Shown here one piece after another: positions 1 through 10,590 of a stretch of DNA of 64,000 nucleotides (its first letter is position 1; each line of letters starts with the position of its first letter). Below the pieces are notes generated by a model that worked only from the letters and a program-made list of their open reading frames with translations, had not been told where the DNA came from and made no database searches. Origin of the DNA: Sweltsa coloradensis (Eukaryota; Arthropoda; Insecta; Plecoptera; Chloroperlidae); assembly GCA_024449915.1 (NCBI GenBank), contig JAMZAV010003101.1:1-64000 (forward strand). The letters run 5' to 3'. The position numbers and the translations under genes are program-made.

Positions 1-286
1 ACCATCCCCCGGGGTCGTAAAGGGGCAAGCCCGGAAGTTGGGGTTCTCACGCGCGGTCGTCATCGTCTTTGTCATTGCGTTTGTCATTGTCATCGTCGCC
101 GGGGGTCTAAAGGAAGGGGCAAGTCCCGACGACGATTGCCAGAGCTCGCCTCTAGTATCGGAATAGATACTCCGCTCTTTCTAGCTGATGTTTGCGAGTT
201 GGACTTTTTCTCTTGAATCGCCTTTTATGATTAACAGAGCCATGCTCGGGGCCCCAATTCTACCCCGTGCCCAGACGGGGGACAAA
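1..286 (-). repeat. SINE-A copy, cut by window edge
   Basis: This is the head half of the dispersed SINE-A family; the tail half lies beyond the window start. It carries the family landmarks in order: the GTCATCGTC-rich stretch, the block CCAGAGCTCGCCTCTAGT, the block GCTGATGTTTGCGAG, and the end block CCCAGACGGGG. The element sense is taken as the minus strand because the tail core shared with LINE-I lies at the plus-strand left end of complete copies. Confidence 0.85.
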
Positions 287-522
287 ATTAACAAATAAAA
301 AAGCACAAAAATTAAAATGATATCAATATCAATATTAATTAAAGCATTTTAAATACAAATTCTTAACTGGTATAATGTATTTCTGAAACCAGGACCAGTT
401 CCCTATTAATGTTATGGTTATTTGGTCGCAAGTAACAAATATACCTCAGGTTGATCCCGGGTGTCCCGTGCGCCCGGTGCACACCTTGGACGCAGGGACG
501 TGTAGTGTGCGGCCCCTGCTTA

Positions 523-720
523 TACGACGTGAGAAACTAGGGCGCTTTAACCGGGTAGGTCATATTGCGCCGCCTGTGATATCGTTAGTTAATGATATGA
601 GTTTATGGTTTGTTTGTGGATAATAGGGTTTTTCTACGTTTATAAAAGAAAAAACAGTTATGGTTATGATAGAAAATAGCAATAGAAAATTATTCATTTA
701 ATATAATGATAAAATAAAAT
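523..720 (-). repeat. LINE-I 3' end fragment
   Basis: On the plus strand it begins with ACGTGAGAAACTAGGGCGC and the shared core, followed by CGCCTGTGATAT and an AT-rich tract. These features match the 3' untranslated end of the antisense I-clade LINE seen whole at 38.5-40.2 kb. It is strongly 5' truncated. Confidence 0.75.
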
Positions 721-734
721 AAATTCTTATTTAG

Positions 735-990
735 AGTCTACACACTCAGTCACAAATTAATTTTTCAGTGTGGGGACATTAAATTAAAGCCGACCAGCCA
801 ACACTGTAGACGCAAACACCATTGACGAGCGAAAAAATATACAAGTAGAGAGACTGGTAGTAACTCCGATCCATCAAGCTGGACACGATTCCACCCGCAG
901 AGGCACCAGAATCAAAAAAGGCTGATTCGAAACAAACCCTAGAATTTATTGCTTGCCTTGTTGCTAGGGACGGCCCCTAAGTCAAACGCT
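735..990 (-). repeat. SINE-B fragment, 5' truncated
   Basis: It matches the body and 3' end of SINE-B (CACTCAGTCAC, GACGAGCG, GGACACGATTCCA blocks), in the reverse orientation relative to the copy at 4887-5275. The tRNA-like head is missing, as expected for 5' truncation on reverse transcription. Confidence 0.7.
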
Positions 991-3150
991 TATATATTCC
1001 GTTGGCTGTTAGCAAATAGCTATTCGCTCGGCCAAGATGCATCCGACGAATATGAAACTTTGCAAATTGTCAATCTAGGTGCCCGTTAGGGTTTTCCCGC
1101 AGCCAAGCCGCGGTGCGCTACCCCACTCAAGCACCTTTTACACCAAGCAGAGTTGGGGTGATTCGAGGTGTTACCCAGCCGTCATGTAACGTGATGTGAA
1201 AATTGGAAAACTATCACAATCGAGGGGATTTAGGTACCTGACAACACATGCCAAAATTTTATTGGGGTACGCCCTTTCCCTTCTTGGTAAAAAAAAATGG
1301 TTTAAAAACATGCCAAAATCACTTTAAGGATTTTAGCTATGCTACTGCTCTGCTACTACTACTAACACTAATACGTCGGCCCGCGATTCCCCCAACGGGG
1401 GGGGCTCAATGTTCATATTTTACATAAACTTTAAAGGTTATAGTAATTAGTCTTTTTTTAAAAGAAAACGTTAAAAAATGTTTGCTGGAAGTTTCCAAAT
1501 AAAGGGTTTTTAAATAAGCCTTAAACACTGCTAAAATCAAAAAAAACCATAGTTACTTGCATTGTTGACGGTATAAAAGCAGAGTTAGGGGGGAAAAAGT
1601 GCGATACGAAAACAAAGGGAGGACATTTTAAAATTTTTGCTCCTAGTTGAAATGAGCAAAGTTGTCATTATACTCTCAAAAACAAATCAAAAAACCGTCC
1701 CTGCCCTGGGCCCAGATGTAGAAAATTTTTTTTAAAAAACAGGTAGGTCTAAAGTTCCATTAGGCATAGGACTAGATGAAATTATTATTTAAAATTAATG
1801 TTTGAAACCCTACCCAAAACCCTAGGCCAGCACAACATTGTTTGCCATAGATACAGTAGGGTTCTGACACACTTCCCGCAAAAAAAACTAGTTTTGATTA
1901 AAAAAGCCTAATGCGATAAACAATGTATGATTGCCCACCAAGGCTATACGAAAATTTTCGGAAATAAACACATATTTTTTTCTTTTTAGCCATTTTGGGC
2001 CATGATCAAGTCAGCTTGCTATACACAAATGTCGAAGCAAGGTGCGAATATGAGCGTGATATCTGTTTTTTTTAATAATTGCAAAATCAAATCATTTCAT
2101 GCAACCGCTTTCGATTGGCCCGCGTTATGAAGGCCTCCCTCTGAAAAAATAAAAAGAAGTTTTCGAGCTTTTGTCTGGATTTCGTGAACCCACCCCCCGT
2201 AAATAACAGAAAACTCTTTCAACTAAAAACCCATGACTTTTCCACAAACCGTTCAGAATCCCAATTCCTTCAAAAACGAAAACGATTTCTTTTTCAAATT
2301 GCTTTTTTAAAACTATCTCCCACGAACTCAAAAAATTGGGGTCCAGCCTTTATCCGTCGTTATACCGGGTTATACCACCTTCCCCGGATGTCATGAATCC
2401 GGGTCAGATATTTTACATCCTTTTGTTATTGCTAAAACCATAGAAATTAAATAAAATTTTGATAAAATTAAAAATATTTTAACAAAAATTTTACAATGGA
2501 ACTTTAAAAAGTAATGAGATCACCAGAAACAATAACTTGTGAAATACAGCCAAACCCTTTCACCTCAAAAAAAAATGAGATTTAAAAAAAAGGGCCCAAA
2601 CTCATCTACCATTTAAATTTGCGCATTCTTATTTAAAACGTACAGTGTCCCATAACAGATCCTTGAAAAGCTTGGGAAAAAAAATTTTCATGTTATACGT
2701 TTTAAATTTAAATTTGAAAAAAAAACTTGGTTGAACTATTCGTTTAAAATAATAAAAACGCAAATTCTATTTTGCCAAAACTTTTCGAGGATGCTGTTAT
2801 GGGACAAATGTAGTTTAGAATTAAGAAGGCAAATTTGGGGGGAAAGGGGAGATGAGCTTGGCCTTTTTTTTTGATTCTTTTTTTTGATGTGTGGTTTGAC
2901 TGATTTTTAAAAAATTTTTGTTTCTGGTATAAAGCATACATAGACAGCCCTGTGGTCATAGATTTTCCAAATTTTGACTTAATCAGTCAGAAAAAAATCA
3001 CGAATTTGGTAAATTTTGGAGTTTTTAACAAAATCAAAATTCGTGAAAACTAATTTAATTTGTATATGTTATTTTAAAACAAAATTTTAAAATGTGTTAC
3101 TGCAGAGCCGTATAATTCCACATTTGTGACATATGTTCAAAATTTTAGAC
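991..3150. other. Unassigned AT-rich sequence with homopolymer runs
   Basis: No credible coding region was found. It contains one copy of a short repeat at 1003-1065 (GCAAATAGCTATTCGCTCGG) that recurs near 46.63 kb, and a weak copy near 1395-1510 of a repeat found twice at 21.8-22.1 kb. Short open frames at 2125-2396 and 2744-2959 are low-complexity lysine/phenylalanine tracts and are not annotated. Confidence 0.5.
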
Positions 3151-3207
3151 ACCTGTGGTGTCAGTTGGCCGAGCGAACAGCAATTTGCCTAAAACGCATG
3201 TCCTATA

Positions 3208-3272
3208 CTCTCTTAAACCCTGGACCATCTGCGTTGAAAGCAGAGACTCTAACCACAAGACCAACGAGCCCC
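3208..3272 (-). repeat. SINE-B tRNA-like head only
   Basis: The minus strand reads as a tRNA-like module: GGCTCGTTGGTCTTGTGG (A-box region) followed by GGTCCAGGGTTTAAG (B-box region). It is closely similar to the head of the SINE-B copy at 4887. The first bases resemble tRNA-Pro but the B box is degenerate, so this is not called a tRNA gene. Confidence 0.6.
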
Positions 3273-3333
3273 ACAATACTGAGATACAACAACGAGCCAC
3301 AGGAACATTTATGACCCTGGGTGTTCGGGGAGA

Positions 3334-3384
3334 GAGGCTCAAGTTTCTTTTGAATCGCCTTTTACGATTAGCAGACCCCTATGA
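3334..3384 (-). repeat. SINE-A short fragment
   Basis: It holds only the block GAATCGCCTTTTACGATTAG with its flank from the SINE-A head region. Confidence 0.55.
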
Positions 3385-3649
3385 AAAATAACTACGTTAT
3401 AACAACCAAATAAAGCTTCGTAAATAACTAGTCGTTTTTTGAGTTATAAAACCCGAATGTTTTTTAAAATAAACTTCTTGTAAAAACTCCGGAAAATCTC
3501 CCGATAATATCTTCGAACAAAACTACGAAACTAACTACCGAGCGACGTAGCGCGTCGTACATAACAAAACATGTTCGTAGAGACTAACAGCCCAGACACT
3601 GCACGAGGTAGCGTACTAGGGTGAACTTTACCCCCCCCCTGACAAGCAG

Positions 3650-3805
3650 TTCTGACAAGACTAGCTAGTGGTAACCGACTTTTGTTGTTATTTATTTATT
3701 AAACGTCTATCCCATTCCGCTAAAAAAACTGATTTACAAACGAGGATAACTAAATAAATCAAATTTCATTAATGCAGTCACAATCAAGAACAGACTCATA
3801 CAAAA
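3650..3805. repeat. Repeat block shared with 21115-21262
   Basis: The stretch from GACTAGCTAGTGGTAACCGAC to CAGTCACAATCAAGAAC matches 21115-21262 closely. In both places it runs directly into a LINE-I 3' end, so it may be part of a larger duplicated unit. Confidence 0.65.
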
Positions 3806-4095
3806 CGACGACGTGAGAGACTAGGGCGCTTCAACCGCATATGTCATTTTTCACCACCAAAGATGTTAATTATTTATTTGATTTTCCTAAATATCAATGA
3901 TTATAATATAAATAAAAAATAAAAAATATATATTAATATTAAAAAAATTATAGGGATGAAAGTCATGACAGCAGATGAAACATACATTTGTGGAACATGA
4001 AATAATGTATTTTATTTCATGTGAATTAAATTTAGGCAAACCAATTACTTTGGATTAGATATTTAGTAAGCTCGTATCCGCAAGTTTATCATAAG
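3806..4095 (-). repeat. LINE-I 3' end fragment, diverged
   Basis: It starts with ACGACGTGAGAGACTAGGG and continues through AT-rich 3' UTR-like sequence, including GTGAATTAAATTTAGG near 4021. The shared core is more worn than in most copies. Confidence 0.65.
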
Positions 4096-4104
4096 ATTGG
4101 AAGT

Positions 4105-4401
4105 TTTGGTTTAATTGGATAACTGGATGGAACCTATTATTTCAAAATGCGCCACTCTAGCCTAGGGGATGTGGAGAGGGAAGACCCATGCTTGTCAGAA
4201 CCAGCCACGGGAAAGGGGGGTGGGTCTCACGTCGTGATCGCAATCGTCTTCGGCATTGTTCATTCGTCATATTTTATCTCCTATGCGCATATTTTATTAG
4301 TCCGTCCGTCTGTGTTGGCGCCAAGACTCCCAATGAAAACCGAACATGACCTCAGAATGACTCGCGGTTCTTTGTTCACGATTTCACCAACAAACCAACT
4401 C
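4105..4401 (-). repeat. SINE-A variant with a different head
   Basis: The left half is ordinary SINE-A (GCGCCACTCTAGCCTAGGGG, CAGAACCAGCCACGGG). From about 4250 onward the usual head is replaced by unrelated sequence containing GTCCGTCCGTCTGTGTTGGC and ending near CACCAACAAACCA. The same chimeric structure occurs at 22289-22578, so it is a replicating subfamily or part of a duplicated segment and not a one-off rearrangement. Confidence 0.7.
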
Positions 4402-4477
4402 AAAAACGCAGAGTAGCGATAACCAACCTAAATCATATCTAAAGTCATATCTAAACAAAAATTAAAAACAACAGTAC

Positions 4478-4680
4478 ACGACGACGTGAGAAACTAGGGC
4501 TCTTCAACTGGTTAGGTCATTTTGCAAGGCCTGTGATATTAAAAGTAAATGAAATGAGTTTACGGTGTGTTTTTTGATTATATTGTGTTCTAAATATGAA
4601 AAAAAATAAAATGTGAATGAAGTGAATTACATTTTGTTACTTGAATCACTATGAATGAAAATGTTAGAAAGTTATTGGAA
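4478..4680 (-). repeat. LINE-I 3' end fragment
   Basis: It carries ACGACGACGTGAGAAACTAG, a worn core, and GATATTAAAAGTAAATGAAA. It lies about 75 bp beyond the SINE-A variant. Confidence 0.75.
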
Positions 4681-4862
4681 ACGATTCCAGTCGCAGACGT
4701 TTCCAGTATCAAAAAGGCTAATAACAGAGTGAACCAAGCCAAACCCTGTCGACGCTGCCACCACCGACGAGCGAACATTGTCCAAGCACAGACTGATATT
4801 TTAATCAGGAAACACCGACCCAACTTGTTGGACACGATTCCAACCGCGAGCGACTACAGCTC
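4676..4862 (-). repeat. SINE-B body fragment, inverted to next copy
   Basis: It is the reverse complement of the 3' body of SINE-B: CCAACCCTGTCGACGCTGCC-type and GGACACGATTCCA blocks. It sits head to head with the full copy that follows, forming an inverted pair. Confidence 0.7.
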
Positions 4863-4886
4863 GTTGGTCTTGTTGTGTGGCTCGTT

Positions 4887-5275
4887 GGTCTTGTGGTTAG
4901 CGTATCTGCTTCCAATGCAGAAGGTCCAGGGTTCGATTCCCGTCAAAGTCAGAAGTTTTTTAACTTCTGATTTGGACCAAGTCCATCAGTTCTTGTCTTA
5001 GGAGTTTGTAAACGGTGACTTTGGAGCCGTCCTAGCAACGAAGCACATAGTAAATTTCAGAGTTGTTCTGAATCGGCCTTGTTGATTCTGGCGTTGATTT
5101 GCGGGTGTTCGCACTGTCCATACCACTGATTGCTATATTTCCTATTAAAAATATCGATCTTTGGTTGGTTATCGCTCACTCGTCGATTGCGTCGGGGCCT
5201 GCAGGGTTGGTTGGTCGCTTTGATTTAAAGTCCCCCACTGAAAATCAGTTATATAACTGAGTGGGTAGACTCAAA
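4887..5275 (+). repeat. SINE-B, near full length with tRNA-like head
   Basis: The head at about 4887-4960 has an A-box-like TGGTCTTGTGGTTAGCG and a good B box, GGTTCGATTCC. The body follows, with TGACTTTGGAGCCGTCCTAG and the end block GAGTGGGTAGACTC. The start resembles tRNA-Pro. The total of about 390 bp and the internal polymerase III boxes fit a tRNA-derived SINE. Copies occur in both orientations in this window. Confidence 0.75.
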
Positions 5276-5319
5276 ATAAAATGAATTTATTTTTTTATTT
5301 TTTATTTACGGATCATAAC

Positions 5320-5550
5320 AGAGAGAACCAAGCCAACCCTGTCGACGCTGCCACCACCGACGAGCGAGAATTGTCCAAGCACAGACCGGTATTTTAAACA
5401 GGAAACACCGACCCAACTTGTTGGACACGATTCCAACAGCGGGCGACTCCAGGATCAACAAGGCTTATAACAGAGAGAACCAAGCCAACCCTGTCGACGC
5501 TGCAGCACCGACGAGCGAGCATTGTCCAAGCACAGACCGGTGTTTTAAAA
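5320..5550 (-). repeat. Two tandem SINE-B body fragments
   Basis: The ACCAAGCCAACCCTGTCGAC to GGCTAATAACAGAG stretch is present once fully (5325-5470) and again partly (5475-5550). This is a local tandem duplication of a 5'-truncated SINE-B. Confidence 0.65.
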
Positions 5551-5555
5551 AGGAA

Positions 5556-5945
5556 AAAGGAATGTGGAGATGTCTACATTGAAGAGACCGGGAGAAAAAT
5601 ATCAACCAGATTAAAGGAGCATGAACGACACATACGACTGGGTTTAACTACTAAGCAAATTCGAGATGATAGAGGAGTAAACGATTTGCTAAGACATCAA
5701 CGCCTGTCTGCGGTAGCTGATCACGCTTTAGAATTGGATCATAAAATTCAATTTATTAAACGTCTGTCTTGTTTAAGGTAGATTCAGCAGTGCCACGAGT
5801 AGTTAGGGAGGCAATAGAAATTTAAAAAATATCGCAACAACTTCAACAAGGATTACTGATTTGTCCTCAGCCATGCATGGGATCCTGTCCTTAAGTCGGT
5901 TACCAAAATAGAAACAATATTATACAGTTTATAAAAGGCCACCAT
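5556..5945 (+). pseudogene. PLE-2 GIY-YIG endonuclease fragment, copy 1
   Basis: Reading the plus strand with one shift gives CGDVYIEETGRKISTRLKEH followed by HIRLGLTTKQIRDDRGVND and a tail with ADHALELDHKIQFIK. This is the C-terminal GIY-YIG endonuclease of a Penelope-like element. The glycine of the YIG half has become glutamate (YIE), so this copy is expected to be inactive even where its frame is open. The reverse transcriptase part is missing upstream. It is about 90% alike by eye to 6356-6700, so both come from one family. Confidence 0.75.
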
Positions 5946-5961
5946 ATTGGGTCAAAGATTA

Positions 5962-6160
5962 CGACGACGTGAGAAATCAGGGCGCTTCAACCGGTTTGTT
6001 CATATTGCGCTGCCTGTGATATTTAAAGTTAATGAAAAGAGTCTATCCCGTGTTTGATGATTATATTGTTTTATAAGTTTATAAAATGAAAATAATATAA
6101 TGGAGATGATAGTAATAGCAAAACAAGATTTATTTCAAAACTTTTCAATGTCTCGCTGCC
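5962..6160 (-). repeat. LINE-I 3' end fragment
   Basis: It carries ACGACGACGTGAGAAATCAG, the core, GCTGCCTGTGATATT and then AT-rich 3' UTR sequence. It separates the two PLE-2 fragments and probably inserted into a PLE-2 cluster. Confidence 0.75.
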
Positions 6161-6187
6161 GTTGATGGCATATTTTTTTATCGGGCT

Positions 6188-6296
6188 GTTTTGTAGCGGT
6201 GTACCGAGTGTAACTATTTCCGTTTTAGTGGGGACTATTACCAACAGACAGAAGGTTTAGCAATGGGTTCCCCACTATCTCCAGTAATAGTTTTTT
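6188..6296 (+). pseudogene. PLE-2 reverse transcriptase fragment
   Basis: It translates to a short run containing TEGLAMGSPLSPVIV, the conserved PLE reverse transcriptase motif upstream of the catalytic YxDD block. The catalytic block itself is lost; the fragment stops at a SINE-A tail piece at 6293. Confidence 0.7.
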
Positions 6297-6326
6297 GGTT
6301 TATTTGGATTAAGGTCGCGTAAATCG
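6293..6326 (-). repeat. SINE-A tail fragment
   Basis: Only TTTATTTGGATTAAGG and a few following bases remain. It sits between the PLE-2 RT fragment and the second PLE-2 endonuclease fragment. Confidence 0.5.
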
Positions 6327-6355
6327 AGATACCATACCTTAAAATGACAAGGTAC

Positions 6356-6900
6356 AATGTGAATGTGGAGATGTCAACATTGGAGAGACCGGGAGAAAAA
6401 TATCAACCAGATTAAAGAAGCATGAACGACACATACGACTGGGTTTAGCAGCTAAGGCAATTCGAGATGATAGAAGAGTAAACGATTTGCAAAGACATCA
6501 ACGCCTGTCTGCTGTAGCTGATCACGCTTTAGAATTGATCATAAAAGTCAATTTGATCAAACACCTGTCTTGTTTAAGGTAGATTCAGCAGTGCCACGAG
6601 TAGTAAGGAAGGCAATAGAAATTTAAAAACATTCCAAAATCGTCAACATGGATCACTGTTTTGTCCTCAGCCATGCATGGTATCCTGTTCTTAAGACTGT
6701 CGCTTGATTACAAACAATACAGTTTAAAGAAGTCAACCCTATTGGGGAAGATATCATAGACCCAGTCCAAGAGATAGTGCCGGTTCAAGAGGAACATGTC
6801 TGGGGTGGAAGACTGCGAAATAGGAAAGTTGGCTATAAATGAGAATCTGACAGTGAATTTAAGAAGCTTATTTACGTTAACCAATAACAAAAGTTATTGT
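6356..6900 (+). pseudogene. PLE-2 GIY-YIG endonuclease and C-terminus, copy 2
   Basis: The plus strand gives KCECGDVNIGETGRKISTRL and a long related tail through an AVADHALEL-like stretch. The first tyrosine of the YIG half is asparagine (VNIG). In-frame stops follow near 6583 and 6627. The C-terminal extension to about 6900 includes an open stretch at 6796-6890 (SGVEDCEIGKLAINENL) that may be the element's own end. Confidence 0.72.
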
Positions 6901-7117
6901 AACAATAGAAAGAAAAAAAAGAACAAGAAACAAGAGTTAATTTATAAACTTCATATCGTATTTCAAGTCATAAAGAAGAATTCAAAATGGTCTTTAAAAC
7001 GGCGACAGAAAAAAATCATCTATCGCTGAACACCATTGCTACAAAACAACCCGATAAATAAAAATGTCATGAACGGGTAGCGAGACATTAAAAAGTGTTA
7101 TTGTTTTAATTTTTAAA

Positions 7118-7262
7118 ACAAACCTTGCCAACCCTGTTGACGCTGCCACCACCGACGAGCAAGCATTGTCCAAGCACAGACCGAAATTTTAACCAGGAAA
7201 CGCCGACCCAACTTGTTGGACACGATCCCAACCGCGGCGACTCCAGGTCAACGAGGCTAATA
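7118..7262 (-). repeat. SINE-B body fragment
   Basis: It matches the blocks CCAACCCTGTTGACGCTGCC and GTTGGACACGATCCCAACCG. The head is missing. Confidence 0.7.
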
Positions 7263-7588
7263 AAATGGAAAAGGGGCTTAAATAATATATTGGTTTTTCA
7301 GGTGTTTCAATTTTTTATATAAAATTTTGATTCAATAATTAGAAATTGACAATTATTATAATAAATAAAGGTACCGGATTTTGTCAAGAGAATCTTTTCA
7401 ATTAGACAATATTGTCAGGAATACAGTAAGAGTGTTTAACAGTTCAACAGCTGGTGCTAAATATTTTAAGCTTTACGTCTCTACTTTATTGCATTATTGA
7501 TATTCGAGACGACGAGGGGGATAGTAAGGGTGCAGGACAATTACTTAAGTCATGCCTTACACTGGACACGAACCTGCGTCTCTGTTAT

Positions 7589-7690
7589 ATGATGACGACA
7601 TGAGAAACTCTAGGGCGCTTAAACCGAACATAGGTCACATGGCCTCGCATGTGATATAGTTAGTGAAGAAATTATAATTGTAGTTTTGTT
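7589..7690 (-). repeat. LINE-I 3' end fragment, diverged
   Basis: GACGACATGAGAAACTCTAG and a worn core are present, followed by CATGTGATATAGTTAG. It abuts a SINE-A tail. Confidence 0.6.
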
Positions 7691-7729
7691 TTGGTTTATT
7701 TGGATTAAGGACGAGTCAACCTTTATAGT
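7690..7729 (-). repeat. SINE-A tail, left of FB1
   Basis: TTGGTTTATTTGGATTAAGG plus the first part of the core. The copy resumes at 11590, on the far side of FB1, which therefore inserted into it. Confidence 0.7.
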
Positions 7730-7844
7730 CCGAGAGCTCGCAACATAAAGTCTCCCTCATAGGGTACATAGGGTTTTGACCATTGGAATAGAAGCGGAAA
7801 TTCAAGTCATTTTCAAAATGCACGTCTTACAAGTCAACGTTGGG

Positions 7845-8895
7845 GCTTTTACCCGTCAGACGCCCCAAAGTGGCCCCAAAAAAAGGTCAAATCTCCCCCT
7901 ATTAAGTATACATGATTGAAACATAAGAAAAATTATAAAAAAAAGTTATCCCAAAAAGAATATCACTCGTAAAAGGGGCTTGCGATGGGCCGTTAACCCG
8001 TCAGACTCCCCCAAAGTGGGCCCCAAAAAAGGTCAACTCTGCCCTCATAAGGGTACATGATTCAAACATACGTCTTTTTATAGGAAAATTCCCAGGAAAA
8101 AAACGAATATTTCTCGTCAGACGGGCTGCGTTGGGCCTTTGACCCGTCAGATGCCCCCAAGTTGCCCCCCCAAAAAAGGTAAAATCTGCCCCTATAAGTA
8201 AACATGATTGAAACATAAGAAAAATTATAGAAGAAGTGAGCCCAAAAAAATGAATATCACTCGTCAGACGGGCTGCGATGGGCCATTGACCCGTCAGACC
8301 CCCCCAAAGTGGGCCCCCAAAAAAAAGGTCAACTCTGCCCTCATAAGGTATACTTGATTCAAACATACGTCTTTTTTATAGGGAAAAATTACTAGAAAAA
8401 CAAATTATTATTCGTCAGACGGGTTTCCCTTGGGGCTTTGACCCGTCAGATGCCCCCAAAGTGCCCCCCCCAAAAAAAGTCAAATCTACCCTCAATAGGT
8501 ATACATGATTCAAACATACGCCATGTTATTGAAAAAGTTACCAGGAAAAAACGAATATCACTCGTCGGGACGAGCTGCGTTGGGGCTTTGACCCGTTTGG
8601 TAACCCCCAAAGTGTGCCCTCAAAAAGTCAAATCTGCCCTCAAAAGGGTTTATACATGATTTAAACATAAGTCATTTTATAGAGCTGGTTACCAGGAAAA
8701 CGAATATCACCCCGTCAGACGGGCTGCGTTGGGGTTTTGCCTTGTCAAACGCCCCCGAAGTGGGCCTAAAAAGCCAAATTTGACCTCATAAGGTATACAT
8801 GATTTAAAAAAAAGGCATTTTATAGAAAAATTTACCACGGAAAAAGAATACCACTCGTCAGACTGGCTCTGTGGAGTCCTTACCGCCACCCTCCC
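7845..8895 (-). repeat. FB1 left arm tandem array (about 7 units of 148 bp)
   Basis: Seven units can be counted from the recurring ACCCGTCAG-like start. The outer units match the other arm best; the inner ones are more worn. Short open frames here (8001-8366, 8438-8659) are translations of the repeat and not genes. Confidence 0.8.
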
Positions 8896-10590
8896 CGCAA
8901 AAAAATACAGTTTAAAAAATTTTTTGGTCTTGAATACTTACGAAATTATGTTGGATTCAATCGGATTTGTGTGATAATATGTAGTCATGATGTTTTTTTG
9001 GGCATATTTTGGGTCATTGACCCCGTGCAACTACCACTTTTTTCATTTTTCGGAATATCTAGATCGATGAATAAATCAGGAATACATGTAACACTTCCTC
9101 TTATGGTTATTATGAAATTAATAAAGGTGTATGTATAGGGTATAGGTTTAGGGTGTAAACTTTTAAAGAGTTTTAATTTAATTTTTTTATACAAATGAAG
9201 AGTTGTGTTTAATTTACTACTTGTTACATGATACTATACGGATTCGCCTATTAAAGTATATCGTTTAAAACTATTGCATATTGTATAACGATACAAGAAA
9301 ATCATTGACAATCAATTACTTTTATCATATAAGAAAATTATATCATAGTAATCATAAGTTACGTCAATAATTAACATCATATGATAACCTATTAAGCAAT
9401 AATCTTTAATATGTGTTGAATCATGTAAATAGTTATTATAAGTTACAAACAATTGAGGGTTAGAATAATCAATTGTTATGTCTCCAGACATCAAAATTCC
9501 ATACTTCGTTATCACCGTATGTTTCAACTTTTATCATAGTAATCTTCAGAAGTAATCATCATCATATCACAAGTAAGAATTTTGTAATGTGTGAAATCAT
9601 ACAAGTGTTTATATAAGTAACAAACAATTAAAGATTAGAATATATAAATTGGTTGTTACAATTAACTTCAAATATCAAAACTTCTATCACATTCGTTATC
9701 ACCGTACGCTTGTACGCTTTAACATTTTATTAGTTATCATCATCATATCATAACATACGTAATAATCTTTTACATGCGTTGGAAACATGCAAATACTTTT
9801 CATAAGTTTAAAAACAATTGAGGATAAGAATAAATATATTTTTCAAAAATCAAAGCTGTAATCACATTTGACATCATGTACGCTGCTTCTGAAAAATCTA
9901 TGTCATCATCCTCATCGAAATCCTCTACTTCTAAATCGCATTGCATAATCTCATCAACTGACAAAGGGTACAGTCATCCAGGAACCATCTTGGTCTGTAT
10001 TTAACATCTCTATAGTTATATACACATAATGGATTTTTTAAATTTCTGTCTATGGAACCAATTGATAAACAGCGTCATAGTTGCCTATACAATAAAAAAC
10101 CAAGGTGGCTAAGCTCGAGAAAACCCAAAGGGTTTGGACGCAGAGCGCAGAGGTAAAATCTGGATCACTTGGAAGCTCTATCGTTGGTCCTAAACGGGTT
10201 TTGCTTTTTACTAAAATGATAAGAAAGAATGTGTAATAAGGGGTATCTTGGCACATTTTTTAAAAATATTGCTCACTTTTTCTTATTAACTGACCGTAAA
10301 TATGACACCAAACTGTTAATTTGTAGTAATTTACTAATTTTGTGTAAGGAGACAAATATTTGAAATCTCAAAATGTGCTTAGATAGCGACACACGCTTTA
10401 TCCTTTCTGAAACAGCCTCCCAAAAATGCAGATTTTTGGATGAAAATTTAAGGTAAAAATCGGTATGTTCTGTTATGTGAAATAAGCTTGATTTGATGAT
10501 CAAGGTGTTGTTAAAAGGGGATTTATCATTGTAAAAAAAAATGGCCCGAGCTTGGCAAACAGTCTTAAGGGCAGATTCGACATCTTTGGG
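8896..10590. other. FB1 centre, no recognised gene
   Basis: The centre is AT rich. It contains three degenerate units of about 175-190 bp at 9310-9895. A minus-strand frame at 10273-10596 (107 codons) and one at 10050-10256 have no motif that I recognise. The first begins inside the right arm repeat, which argues against it being a gene. Confidence 0.5.
9310..9895. repeat. Degenerate tandem repeat in FB1 centre
   Basis: The landmark ACAATTGAGG or ACAATTAAAG recurs at 9449, 9624 and 9814, each after a TATCATAAC-like stretch and before a TCATTATCACCGTA-like one. The spacing is 175 and 190 bp. Confidence 0.6.

Noticed and set aside
4887..4960. Possible tRNA gene
   Set aside because: A and B boxes are present but the acceptor stem does not pair and the module recurs as the head of SINE-B.
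7690..7729. Exact target-site duplication for FB1
   Set aside because: The flanks TTTATAGT and TCTATTAG are similar but not the same, so no duplication is claimed.
7845..8895. Regular repeats of about 148 bp that could suggest a CRISPR-like array
   Set aside because: The whole unit repeats with no unique spacers, the period is far too long, and the units belong to inverted arms of a foldback element.
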